From the NCBI GenBank assembly GCA_903832325.1, contig CAILBC010000027.1, positions 248,001 through 312,000 of the forward strand: DNA of 64,000 nucleotides, read 5' to 3'. Below the pieces are notes generated by a model. The model was not told where the DNA came from and did not search any database. It saw only the letters and a list, made by a program, of their open reading frames with translations. Position numbers and translations under genes: made by a program. This document shows positions 33,895 to 41,934 of the stretch, piece after piece (the stretch's first letter is position 1; each line of letters begins with the position of its first letter). This DNA comes from an uncultured Sphingomonadales bacterium (GTDB lineage: Bacteria; Pseudomonadota; Alphaproteobacteria; Sphingomonadales; Sphingomonadaceae).

Positions 33895-35942
33895 CCGCCG
33901 ATTTTCTGCTGGAATTGCGGTCCGAGGAAATCCCGGCGCGGATGCAGGCCGGTGCGCGCGCCGATCTGGAGCGCCTGTTTGTGCGGGCGCTGGCCGATGC
34001 CGGGCTGCCCGCGCCGGCGATTACCGTGTGGTCCACCCCGCGCCGCCTGGCGCTTATCGCGCGCGACCTGCCGCTGGCGACCGAGGCCGTGCGCGAAGAG
34101 CTGAAAGGCCCGCGCACCAGTGCCCCGCCACAGGCGCTCGATGGCTTCCTGCGCAAGACCGGGCTGACCGCCGACCAATTGGTGGACCGTGACGGGGTGT
34201 GGTTTGCCGTGGTGGAGAAGCCCGGCCGCGCCACCGCCGCCGTGCTGGCCGAGGCAATCCCGGCGATCATCCGTGCCTTTCCCTGGCCCAAATCCCAGCG
34301 CTGGGGCGCGGATTCGCTGTCGAGCGAAGCGATGCGCTGGGTGCGGCCGCTGTCGGGGATCATTGCGCTGCTGGGCGGCGAAGTGGTGCCTTGTGCCATC
34401 GGTGGCATCGCATCGGGCCGCGAAACCATGGGGCACCGGTTTCACCACAGCGGCGTGATCACGATTGACGGCGTCGACGATTACGCGCCAAAACTGCGCG
34501 CGGCGCACGTGATTGCCGATCAGGCCGAACGTGAAGCCATCGTGCGCACCCGCGCCCAGGCCGTCGCCGCCGAGGCCGGGCTCGTGCTGGTTGAAGACGA
34601 AGGCCTGGTGATCGAAAACGCCGGCCTGACCGAATGGCCCGTCCCGCTGCTCGGCCGGTTTGACGAGGAATTTCTGGCGGTTCCGCCCGAAGTCATCCAG
34701 CTGACCGCCCGCGTAAACCAAAAGTACTTCATCGCGACAAATCCTCCCCGAACCGGGGAGGGGGACCATGCGCAGCATGGTGGAGGGGCGTCGCCCCAAG
34801 CGCCAACGCTCGCCAACGCCTTCATCTGCACCGCCAATATCGAAGCACACGATGGCGGGCAGGCGATCATCGCCGGCAACCGCAAGGTCCTGGCCGCGCG
34901 CCTGTCCGACGCGCGGTTCTTCTGGGACCAGGACCAGAAAACCCCGCTCGCCGAACAGGCCAAAAAGCTGGGCCGGATCACGTTCCACGAAAAACTGGGC
35001 AGCCTGGCTGACAAAGTCGCGCGCGTGGCCGATCTGGCCGAGTGGCTTGCAAAAGAAGGCATCGTACCGGGCGCCGATCCTGCGCAAGCGCGGCTCGCAG
35101 CAGAACTCTGTAAAGCCGATCTGGTCACCGAAATGGTCGGCGAATTCCCCGAATTGCAGGGGCTTATGGGCGGATATTACGCCCGCGCCGAAGGTTTGCC
35201 CCACGCCGTGGCCGATGCCATTCGCGATCATTACAAGCCCGTGGGGCAGGGCGATGCCGTGCCCGATGCGCCGGTCTCGGTCGCCGTGGCGCTGGCCGAC
35301 AAGCTGGACACGTTGCGCGGGTTTTTCGCGATCGATGAAAAGCCGACCGGATCGAAAGACCCCTTTGCGCTGCGCCGTGCTGCGCTGGGGGTGATCCGCA
35401 TCATTACCGAAAACCGCCTGCGGCTGGCCGTTGCCGAAGGCGATTTGCTGACCTTTTTCGCCGACCGGCTGAAAGTGCAGCAGCGCGAAGCCGGCGTGCG
35501 GCACGATCTGATCGATGCCGTGCTGGCGCTGGGCGGGGAAAATGATCTGGTGCGCTTGCTCGCCCGCGTCCACGCGCTGCAGGCGTTTGTCGGCACCGAA
35601 GATGGCCGCAATCTGCTCGCCGGATACAAGCGCGCGGCCAATATCCTGAAAAAGGAAACCTGGGCACCGCTGCCGCAGACGCACGAACCGGAAGCCGCCG
35701 AGGCGGCACTGGCCGAGGCGCTCGCGGCCGCCGGGCCAGGGGTTGACGCGGCCATCGCAGAAGAGGACTTTACCGCGGCAATGGCGGCGCTAGCCAGTCT
35801 GCGGGCGCCGATCGATCACTTTTTTGATGCGGTTACGGTTAATGATGCAGATGCGAACAAGCGCGCCAATCGTTTGGCGTTGCTTGACCTTTTCCGTGCT
35901 GCGGTGCACAAGGTCTCGGATTTTTCACGCATCGAGGGGTAA
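33891..35942 (+). CDS. glyS: Glycyl-tRNA synthetase beta subunit with in-frame repeat insertion
   Basis: The ATG at 33891 gives 683 residues starting [18 protein letters not shown], the family start. The body includes [15 protein letters not shown] and a C-terminal ALR-type anticodon-binding segment. After QKYF the normal protein goes quickly to an ANIE motif; here about 18 extra residues (containing [16 protein letters not shown]) are encoded by a palindromic repeat at 34741-34790, with the frame intact. The insertion is probably tolerated in a loop. The gene is followed by ppdK about 55 bases on. Confidence 0.95.
   Translation: MTADFLLELRSEEIPARMQAGARADLERLFVRALADAGLPAPAITVWSTPRRLALIARDLPLATEAVREELKGPRTSAPPQALDGFLRKTGLTADQLVDRDGVWFAVVEKPGRATAAVLAEAIPAIIRAFPWPKSQRWGADSLSSEAMRWVRPLSGIIALLGGEVVPCAIGGIASGRETMGHRFHHSGVITIDGVDDYAPKLRAAHVIADQAEREAIVRTRAQAVAAEAGLVLVEDEGLVIENAGLTEWPVPLLGRFDEEFLAVPPEVIQLTARVNQKYFIATNPPRTGEGDHAQHGGGASPQAPTLANAFICTANIEAHDGGQAIIAGNRKVLAARLSDARFFWDQDQKTPLAEQAKKLGRITFHEKLGSLADKVARVADLAEWLAKEGIVPGADPAQARLAAELCKADLVTEMVGEFPELQGLMGGYYARAEGLPHAVADAIRDHYKPVGQGDAVPDAPVSVAVALADKLDTLRGFFAIDEKPTGSKDPFALRRAALGVIRIITENRLRLAVAEGDLLTFFADRLKVQQREAGVRHDLIDAVLALGGENDLVRLLARVHALQAFVGTEDGRNLLAGYKRAANILKKETWAPLPQTHEPEAAEAALAEALAAAGPGVDAAIAEEDFTAAMAALASLRAPIDHFFDAVTVNDADANKRANRLALLDLFRAAVHKVSDFSRIEG
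34741..34790 (+). repeat. REP-like palindromic repeat inside glyS
   Basis: The element contains ATCCTCCCCGAACCGGGGAG, then GGGGACC, ATGCGCAGCAT and GGTGGAGGGG. Two related copies sit between gshB and accC (62498-62545 and, inverted, 62637-62682). Inside glyS it is translated in frame. Confidence 0.9.
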
Positions 35943-35996
35943 CGAATCCGTGTTCCAAGCGGGTTCGCACAGGGCAAGCCGAGGAGCCTTTGGATT

Positions 35997-38660
35997 ATGA
36001 GTGCATACGTATTCCATTTCGGAGGCGGCGCCCGGTCCGACGATCCGCGATCGCGCGACAAGACGATCACCGGGGGCAAAGGCGCCAATCTGGCCGAAAT
36101 GGCGGGCATCGGCCTGCCGGTGCCGCCGGGGTTCACCATCAGCACCGAAGTCTGCACGCAGTACAACAGCGCCGGCCACACGTTTGATTCCGATCTGCGT
36201 GGCGCGGTGGCTGATGGCATCGCCCATATCGAGGCCGCAACGGGCCGCGCCTTTGGCGATTCCGGCAATCCGCTGCTCGTTTCGGTGCGATCGGGCGCGC
36301 GCGTGTCGATGCCGGGGATGATGGATACCGTGCTCAATCTCGGGCTCAACGATGCGACTGTGCAGGGTCTGGCAAGCGGCGCCGGCGATGCGCGTTTTGC
36401 GTGGGATTCCTATCGCCGGTTCATCCAGATGTATTCCGACGTGGTGCTGGGGCTGGACCATCACCGGTTTGAGGATGCGCTGGAAATCGCCAAGGAAGAC
36501 AACGGCTTTTACGCCGATGTTGAAATGCAGGCCGAACATTGGCAGGCGCTGGTGCGCGAATACAAGGCCATCGTGGCCGAAGAACTGGGCCGCCCGTTTC
36601 CCCAGGATGTGCATGAACAGCTGTGGGGTGCGATTGCCGCGGTGTTCGACAGCTGGGAAAGCGACCGGGCCAAAGTCTATCGCCGGCTGAACGACATTCC
36701 CGGCGATTGGGGCACCGCGGTCAACGTGCAGGCCATGGTGTTTGGCAACATGGGCGATACTTCGGCCACGGGCGTTGCCTTTACCCGCGATCCGGCCACC
36801 GGCACCCGCGCCTATTACGGCGAATGGCTGGTCAATGCCCAGGGTGAAGACGTTGTCGCCGGCATCCGCACCCCGCAATACCTTACCCGCGCCGCGCGTG
36901 AGGCCGCCGGCGCCAAACCGCTGTCGATGGAAGAGGCAATGCCCGCCGCCTATGGCGAACTGGCGCACGTGTTCGACCTGCTCGAACTGCATTACAAGGA
37001 CATGCAGGACATCGAATTCACCGTCGAACAGGGCAAGCTGTGGATGCTGCAGACCCGTTCGGGCAAGCGCACGGCCAAGGCCGCGCTGAAAATGGCGGTG
37101 GACATGGTGCACGAAGGGCTGATTGACGAAAAGACCGCGATCCGCCGGGTCGATCCGATGGCGCTCGACCAGTTGCTGCACCCCACGCTCGATCCCAAGG
37201 CGCCGCGCGATGTGCTGACGCGCGGGCTGCCGGCATCGCCGGGTGCGGCCTCGGGCGTGGTGGTGTTCGATGCCGATACTGCCGAGCGCCGTGCCGAACG
37301 CGGCGAAGCGGTTATCCTGGTGCGCGTGGAAACCAGCCCCGAAGACATTCACGGCATGCATGCGGCACGCGGCGTGCTGACCGCGCGCGGCGGCATGACC
37401 AGCCACGCCGCGGTGGTGGCGCGCGGCATGGGGCGCCCTTGCGTATCGGGCGCATCGGCGCTGTCGATCGACATGGCCGCGCGCGTGGCGCGCATCGCCG
37501 GGCGCGAATTGCGCGAAGGCGACGTGATCACGCTCGATGGTTCGAATGGCGAAGTCATGGCCGGCGAAGTGCGCACGGTGGAGCCCGAACTGGTCGGCGA
37601 TTTTGCCGTGCTGATGGCCTGGGCCGACAGCCACCGCCGCATGAAAGTGCGCGCCAATGCCGAAACCCCCAACGATTGCCAGGTGGCGCGCCAGTTCGGC
37701 GCCGAAGGCGTGGGCCTGTGCCGCACCGAACACATGTTCTTTGATGACAAGCGGATCACCGCGGTGCGCCAGATGATCCTCGCTGAAAACGAAACCAGCC
37801 GCCGCGCCGCGCTGGCACGCCTGCTGCCCGAACAGCGCGATGATTTCACCGCGATTTTCGAAGTCATGGCCGGGCTGCCGGTAACGATCCGCCTGCTCGA
37901 TCCGCCGCTGCACGAATTCCTGCCCACCGGGGATGCGGAATTTGCCGATCTGGCCGAAGTGACGGGCCTGGGCGTCGATCACCTGAAGCGCCGGGCCGAG
38001 GAACTGCACGAAACCAACCCGATGCTGGGCCATCGCGGCTGCCGCCTGGGGATCACCTTCCCCGAAATCTATGAAATGCAGGCGCGCGCCATTTTCGAGG
38101 CGGCGCTCGATGTTGCGGCGCGTTCGGGCGCGGCGGTCGTTCCCGAAGTGATGATCCCGCTGGTGGCGACGCGCAAAGAGCTGGAAATCCTGCGCGCGCT
38201 GGTCGACCGGGTGGCCGCCGAAGTGTTTGCCGAACGCGGCGCCACGCTCGATTACCAGGTCGGCACGATGATCGAGCTGCCGCGCGCGGCGCTGATGGCG
38301 CACGAAATTGCGCAGGAAGCGCGGTTTTTCTCGTTTGGCACCAACGATCTGACCCAGACCACGCTGGGTGTCAGCCGCGATGATGCCTCACGCTTTTTGA
38401 ATCCTTATGTCGAAAAGGGCATCTATCCGCGCGATCCTTTCGTCAGCCTGGATATCGAAGGCGTGGGACAACTGGTCGAAATGGCTGCCGAACGCGGCCG
38501 CAAGACCCGCCCGGATATCAAGCTGGGGATTTGCGGCGAACATGGCGGTGATCCCGCGTCGATCGCGTTCTGCGAAAAGGTCGGGCTCGATTACGTTTCG
38601 GCCAGCCCCTATCGCGTGCCCATCGCCCGCCTCGCCGCCGCGCAAGCCGCGCTGGGCTGA
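35997..38660 (+). CDS. ppdK: Pyruvate, phosphate dikinase
   Basis: PPDK interconverts pyruvate, ATP and phosphate with phosphoenolpyruvate, AMP and diphosphate. The 887-residue protein has the full set of domains: the N-terminal ATP-grasp start KGANLAEMAGIGLPVPPGFTIST, the phosphohistidine loop GGMTSHAAVVARGMGRPCVSG (about residues 464-484) and the C-terminal TIM barrel ending CGEHGGD with the catalytic Cys. GAGGAG lies upstream of the ATG. It probably serves gluconeogenic or anaplerotic carbon flow. Confidence 0.97.
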   Translation: MSAYVFHFGGGARSDDPRSRDKTITGGKGANLAEMAGIGLPVPPGFTISTEVCTQYNSAGHTFDSDLRGAVADGIAHIEAATGRAFGDSGNPLLVSVRSGARVSMPGMMDTVLNLGLNDATVQGLASGAGDARFAWDSYRRFIQMYSDVVLGLDHHRFEDALEIAKEDNGFYADVEMQAEHWQALVREYKAIVAEELGRPFPQDVHEQLWGAIAAVFDSWESDRAKVYRRLNDIPGDWGTAVNVQAMVFGNMGDTSATGVAFTRDPATGTRAYYGEWLVNAQGEDVVAGIRTPQYLTRAAREAAGAKPLSMEEAMPAAYGELAHVFDLLELHYKDMQDIEFTVEQGKLWMLQTRSGKRTAKAALKMAVDMVHEGLIDEKTAIRRVDPMALDQLLHPTLDPKAPRDVLTRGLPASPGAASGVVVFDADTAERRAERGEAVILVRVETSPEDIHGMHAARGVLTARGGMTSHAAVVARGMGRPCVSGASALSIDMAARVARIAGRELREGDVITLDGSNGEVMAGEVRTVEPELVGDFAVLMAWADSHRRMKVRANAETPNDCQVARQFGAEGVGLCRTEHMFFDDKRITAVRQMILAENETSRRAALARLLPEQRDDFTAIFEVMAGLPVTIRLLDPPLHEFLPTGDAEFADLAEVTGLGVDHLKRRAEELHETNPMLGHRGCRLGITFPEIYEMQARAIFEAALDVAARSGAAVVPEVMIPLVATRKELEILRALVDRVAAEVFAERGATLDYQVGTMIELPRAALMAHEIAQEARFFSFGTNDLTQTTLGVSRDDASRFLNPYVEKGIYPRDPFVSLDIEGVGQLVEMAAERGRKTRPDIKLGICGEHGGDPASIAFCEKVGLDYVSASPYRVPIARLAAAQAALG

Positions 38661-38689
38661 ATCCTGCCCGGGCCGGGGCTGGGAAGGGT

Positions 38690-39556
38690 TTAGAATTTTG
38701 GCGGTTTCAGCGCGCGTGCCCAGCCTGACAGTGTGAGGATTTCAAAGGTTTCGGTCACGCGGCCGCCTTCGCCCAGATCGGCAAAGGCGGCGCGGGCGCG
38801 GGCCAGCGCGGCCTTGTTCAGCGGCGGGCCGCCGCGCGCCAGGCAGCCCGACAGGCCCTGTGCGCGCAAATCGCCAATCAGCCGGTCAAGGCTGCGATAG
38901 CTGACTTTCAGGCTGCGGCTGTCGACCACCGGATCGGCAAAGCCGGCGCGTTGCAGCAATTGCCCGCCCGCGCGCACGTCCACTTGCGGGTGCAGGCGCG
39001 GGGCGGGCCGGTCGCCATCCGCGGCCAGCATCGCGCTGCGCAGCATCGGCAGCCCGCCCGCACCGGGCATTGCGACAATCGCCAGCCCGCCCGGCGCCAG
39101 CGCACGGCGCAAGTGGAGCAGGGCGCCGGGAAGATCGTTCACCGTGTCCAGCGTGGCCATGCTGACGATTAGGTCGAATCCGGTCAGGGGCAGGTCGAAT
39201 CCGGTCAGGGGCAGGTCGAATCCGGTCAGGGGCAGGTCGAATCCGGTCAGGGGCAGGGGGTGTTCTTCGTCGATAGCCAACTCTTCGGGCCCGGGAACGG
39301 GGTCTGCGCGGGTCACCGCGGCCCCTTGCGCGGCAAGCGCGGTGCCCAGCGCACCGGCGATATCGCCCACCACCAGCGCGCGCGCCGGGGCGTGGCGCAG
39401 GAATGCCAGCCGGTCGAGCACATCATCGATGATATCCTCGATCACAAACCGCGCGGCATCGGGCCTGTGCTGCAGCACGCGCATGCGCCGGCGCAAGGCC
39501 AGCCGGCGCAGCGGGGAAAAGATCACGGGCGGGGCAGGGGGCGCGCTGGCGGTCAT
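38690..39556 (-). CDS. SAM-dependent methyltransferase, NDUFAF5-like
   Basis: The start at 39556 gives 288 residues. FSPLRRLALRRRMRVLQ, then the domain start FVIEDIIDDVLDRLAFLRHAPARALVVGDIAG, and ALAPGGLAIVAMPGAG fit the BioC/NDUFAF5-type family, often encoded beside comF in alphaproteobacteria. In NDUFAF5 this enzyme hydroxylates a complex I subunit. Oddity: the segment before the core strand FDLIVSM is PLTGFDL repeated four times from a 21-bp minisatellite, so three extra heptads sit in a position that is normally compact. Whether the fold tolerates this is unknown. Confidence 0.78.
   Translation of the reverse strand: MTASAPPAPPVIFSPLRRLALRRRMRVLQHRPDAARFVIEDIIDDVLDRLAFLRHAPARALVVGDIAGALGTALAAQGAAVTRADPVPGPEELAIDEEHPLPLTGFDLPLTGFDLPLTGFDLPLTGFDLIVSMATLDTVNDLPGALLHLRRALAPGGLAIVAMPGAGGLPMLRSAMLAADGDRPAPRLHPQVDVRAGGQLLQRAGFADPVVDSRSLKVSYRSLDRLIGDLRAQGLSGCLARGGPPLNKAALARARAAFADLGEGGRVTETFEILTLSGWARALKPPKF
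39171..39254 (-). repeat. 21-bp x4 minisatellite in a methyltransferase core
   Basis: Four units of AGGTCGAATCCGGTCAGGGG plus C lie head to tail with no spacer. On the minus strand they encode PLTGFDL heptads immediately before IVSM. Confidence 0.97.
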
Positions 39557-39621
39557 GAAAATGCCTCTGCCCCCGTGGCGCGCACTTGCCAAGAGCGGCG
39601 TTGGTGTTGAAACTCGGCGCC

Positions 39622-40530
39622 ATGCGCTGGACCAGGGCCCTTGCTCCGCTGATCGATGTGGTGTTTCCGCCGCGCTGCCCGCTGTGCGGCGCACCCCTGG
39701 CGCAACACGGCGGGCTATGCGTGGCGTGCTGGCAGGGGCTGTCGATCCCCGGCGATCCGTGTTGTTCGCGTTGCCAGCGGCCGCTGCCCGATCGCAGCGC
39801 CGATCAGGGGGCAGAGGCGGCGCTGGCCCGCGCCGATGCGGCGCAGGGCGCGTGGATCTGCGCGCCGTGCATGGCCGAGCCGCCGCGCCACCACGGCATT
39901 GCCGCGGCGACTTTGTACAACGATGTGTCGCGCCACCTGGTGCTGGCGTTCAAGCATGGGCGGCGGCTGGGTCTGGCCGATCTGATGGTGCGGCTGATGG
40001 TGGCGCGGCTGCCGGCACTGCCGGGCGAATGGCTGGTGGTGCCGGTGCCGCTGCACCGCTGGCGGCTGTGGCAGCGCGGGTTCAACCAGTCGGCGCTGCT
40101 GGCCGGCGGGATCGCGCGTGCGCTGGGCCAGCCGCTGCTGGTCGATGGCCTGCACCGCCCGCGCGCGACGCCGCCGCTGGGCCACCTGGGCCGCACGCAA
40201 CGCGCCGCGCTGTTGCAAGGGGCCGTGCGTGCCAATGCCGCGCGGCGCGCGCAGATCAAGGGCGCGCAGGTGCTGCTGGTGGATGACGTGATGACCAGCG
40301 GCGCCACCACCGATGCCTGCATCGCCGCGCTGCGCAAGGCCGGCGCGCGCGCAGTGCGGATCGCCTGCTTTGCCCGGGTGATCGACGATACGCAGGCGAT
40401 CGCCCCGCGCGCGATGCCCGATCCGCAAGCTGCAGAACCCACCCAAAACGCCGGAACCGAAACCACAGGCACCCAAAACACAGGCACCCAGAACACAGGC
40501 ACCGAAAACACAATGGCGCCCGAAGCGTGA
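39622..40530 (+). CDS. comF: ComF-family phosphoribosyltransferase-like protein
   Basis: The start at 39622 gives 302 residues. A Cys-rich N-terminus with CPLC, CVAC, CSRC and CAPC forms zinc ribbons. The PRTase domain follows with VPVPLHRWRLWQRGFNQSALL and the PRPP-binding VLLVDDVMTSGATTDAC. ComF is linked to DNA uptake and to purine or recombination functions. The family is usually about 240 residues; here a disordered C-terminal tail of about 40 contains TGTQN repeats encoded by a 15-bp minisatellite. It is divergent from the NDUFAF5-like gene. Confidence 0.93.
   Translation: MRWTRALAPLIDVVFPPRCPLCGAPLAQHGGLCVACWQGLSIPGDPCCSRCQRPLPDRSADQGAEAALARADAAQGAWICAPCMAEPPRHHGIAAATLYNDVSRHLVLAFKHGRRLGLADLMVRLMVARLPALPGEWLVVPVPLHRWRLWQRGFNQSALLAGGIARALGQPLLVDGLHRPRATPPLGHLGRTQRAALLQGAVRANAARRAQIKGAQVLLVDDVMTSGATTDACIAALRKAGARAVRIACFARVIDDTQAIAPRAMPDPQAAEPTQNAGTETTGTQNTGTQNTGTENTMAPEA
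40465..40509 (+). repeat. 15-bp tandem repeat in comF C-terminal tail
   Basis: Three units (ACAGGCACCCAAAAC and two close variants) encode TGTQN-type pentapeptides in the tail. Confidence 0.93.
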
Positions 40531-40948
40531 GCTTCGGGCGCCAGGCGTGACGAAAGTTTCAGCGAAATGGCACGCTTTTCACGTGCCGGGCGGCCCCCCG
40601 ACCGCCAACGCCAGCATTCCCTCATGTTTTCCCGGCGGGCGGTTCAACGCACCTGCCTGCACGAGACACTTCCCTGAACTTTGGCGCTTGCTGCGCCGCC
40701 TTGCGGCGGTTCAGAACACGGTTCCCTCAAACCGCTCCGCATGAATGCCGCGAAGCCGGCGTCGGGGAAACGGGAATGTCACACAAGCGTGGATTTTGCC
40801 CCCCCTCTGTGGTTATCGTGCAACAAATCGGACCTAATTCGCGCCGACCTGTCGCACCCCAGCCAAGGAACGTCCCATTTCGAACCCGTCCACCCCGCCC
40901 GACCCCGATCTTCTTGAGCCCAACCTTCTTGAACAGGGCAGCCAGTTC
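40531..40948. other. Intergenic region between comF and hisI
   Basis: The first bases complete a 13-bp hairpin (TGGCGCCCGAAGC / GCTTCGGGCGCCA, 40514-40543) that spans the comF stop but has no T run. A nested hairpin (CTGAAC...GTTCAG around CCGCC-TTGC-GGCGG) lies near 40674-40714. No coding frame or promoter is convincing. The end of the region is open in frame with hisI and carries an AAGGAA and a CTTCTTGA repeat pair at 40910 and 40925. Confidence 0.6.
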
Positions 40949-41284
40949 ATGCCGCGCTTTGATTCTCGCGGGCTGGTGACTGCGGTGGCGGTGGACCGCA
41001 GCACCGGCCGCCTGCTGATGCTGGCGCACATGAATGCCGAGGCGATTGCGCGCACGCGCGAAACCGGCTTTGCGCATTTCTGGTCCCGATCGCGCGCACG
41101 GCTGTGGATGAAGGGCGAAACATCGGGCCACGTGCTGCGCGTCGCCGAAATCCGGGTCGATTGCGATCAGGATGCGCTGGAACTGGTGGTCGATGCGGCC
41201 GGGCCGGCCTGCCACACCATGGCGCAAAGCTGTTTCTATCGCCGCCTCACCGCCGAGGGAACGCTGGAGCGCGTTACGAGTTAA
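40949..41284 (+). CDS. hisI: Phosphoribosyl-AMP cyclohydrolase
   Basis: HisI opens the purine ring of phosphoribosyl-AMP in histidine synthesis. The 111-residue protein has [40 protein letters not shown], with the zinc/magnesium ligands [19 protein letters not shown] and SCFYR. HisE is not fused. The start is uncertain: the frame stays open upstream for at least 30 codons without a standard start, and an AAGGAA site lies at 40865-40870. The gene is not in a his operon here. Confidence 0.92.
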   Translation: MPRFDSRGLVTAVAVDRSTGRLLMLAHMNAEAIARTRETGFAHFWSRSRARLWMKGETSGHVLRVAEIRVDCDQDALELVVDAAGPACHTMAQSCFYRRLTAEGTLERVTS

Positions 41285-41313
41285 TTGACGCTTACGTAAA
41301 GGTCAGCTAGCTT
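41285..41313 (+). promoter_or_regulatory. Putative promoter/operator of the MerR gene
   Basis: TTGACG-CTTA-CGTAAA (41285-41300) is an imperfect inverted repeat that starts with a -35-like TTGACG. A weak -10 (TAGCTT, 41308-41313) lies 17 bases on, so transcription could start at or near the merR ATG at 41320. Autoregulation by MerR is inferred. Confidence 0.4.
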
Positions 41314-41319
41314 TGTGGC

Positions 41320-41895
41320 ATGCCGACCCACCCTTCCTCATCGATCCAGCCTGCCTCATCGGCCAAAACCGCCGCCGCACTGCCGCCTGTTCCCTCGTCC
41401 GACAGCGAGGGCCTGGCGGGACATGGCAGCCTGGCGGGACATGGCAGCCTTTCCGGGCATACTGGCCACCTCCATCGCCCCGATGCACTGGCGCGCGAAA
41501 GCTATACGATCTCCGACTTGTCGGCCGAATTCGGGGTGACCGCCCGCGCGCTGCGGTTTTATGAAGACGAAGGACTGATCGCGCCAACGCGCCATGGCCT
41601 CACGCGGATCTATTCAAAGCGCGATCGCGCCCGGCTGGCGTGGATCATGCGCGCCAAGAACGTGGGTTTCAGCCTGCAGGAAATCCGCGACATGATCGAC
41701 TTGTACGATGTGGGCGATGGCCGCATCGAACAGCGCCGTGTTACCCTCGCCAAATGCCGCGAACGCATCGACCATCTGCGCCGCCAGCAAAAGGATATCG
41801 AGGCGACAATCGCCGAACTGACCAGCTTTGTCGCGCTGGTGATCGACCGCGAACGCAGCGAAGGGCGCGATCCGGCCGTTACGCTACGCACCTGA
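41320..41895 (+). CDS. MerR-family transcriptional regulator
   Basis: The 191-residue protein has a winged helix-turn-helix YTISDLSAEFGVTARALRFYEDEGLIAPTR at about residues 66-95, then LAWIMRAKNVGFSLQEIRDMIDLYDV and a C-terminal coiled coil. The first 60 residues are an extra low-complexity region with two GSLAGH hexapeptides. No cysteine-based metal site is obvious. It is followed by the acyl-CoA dehydrogenase gene, which is the likely target, as in MerR regulators of acyl-CoA catabolism. If transcription starts at 41320 the message would be leaderless. Confidence 0.85.
   Translation: MPTHPSSSIQPASSAKTAAALPPVPSSDSEGLAGHGSLAGHGSLSGHTGHLHRPDALARESYTISDLSAEFGVTARALRFYEDEGLIAPTRHGLTRIYSKRDRARLAWIMRAKNVGFSLQEIRDMIDLYDVGDGRIEQRRVTLAKCRERIDHLRRQQKDIEATIAELTSFVALVIDRERSEGRDPAVTLRT
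41412..41447 (+). repeat. 18-bp tandem duplication in merR N-terminal extension
   Basis: CCTGGCGGGACATGGCAG occurs twice in direct tandem, with a diverged third copy, encoding GSLAGH hexapeptides. Confidence 0.9.
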
Positions 41896-41934
41896 GCCAT
41901 CCCCCCGTTTCCCAGATTTTCCAGGAGCCCTGCC

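Noticed and set aside
35925..38303. 792-codon frame antisense to ppdK
   Set aside because: The plus strand encodes a complete PPDK with all motifs; the antisense protein is rich in His, Arg and Gln and has no signal of selection.
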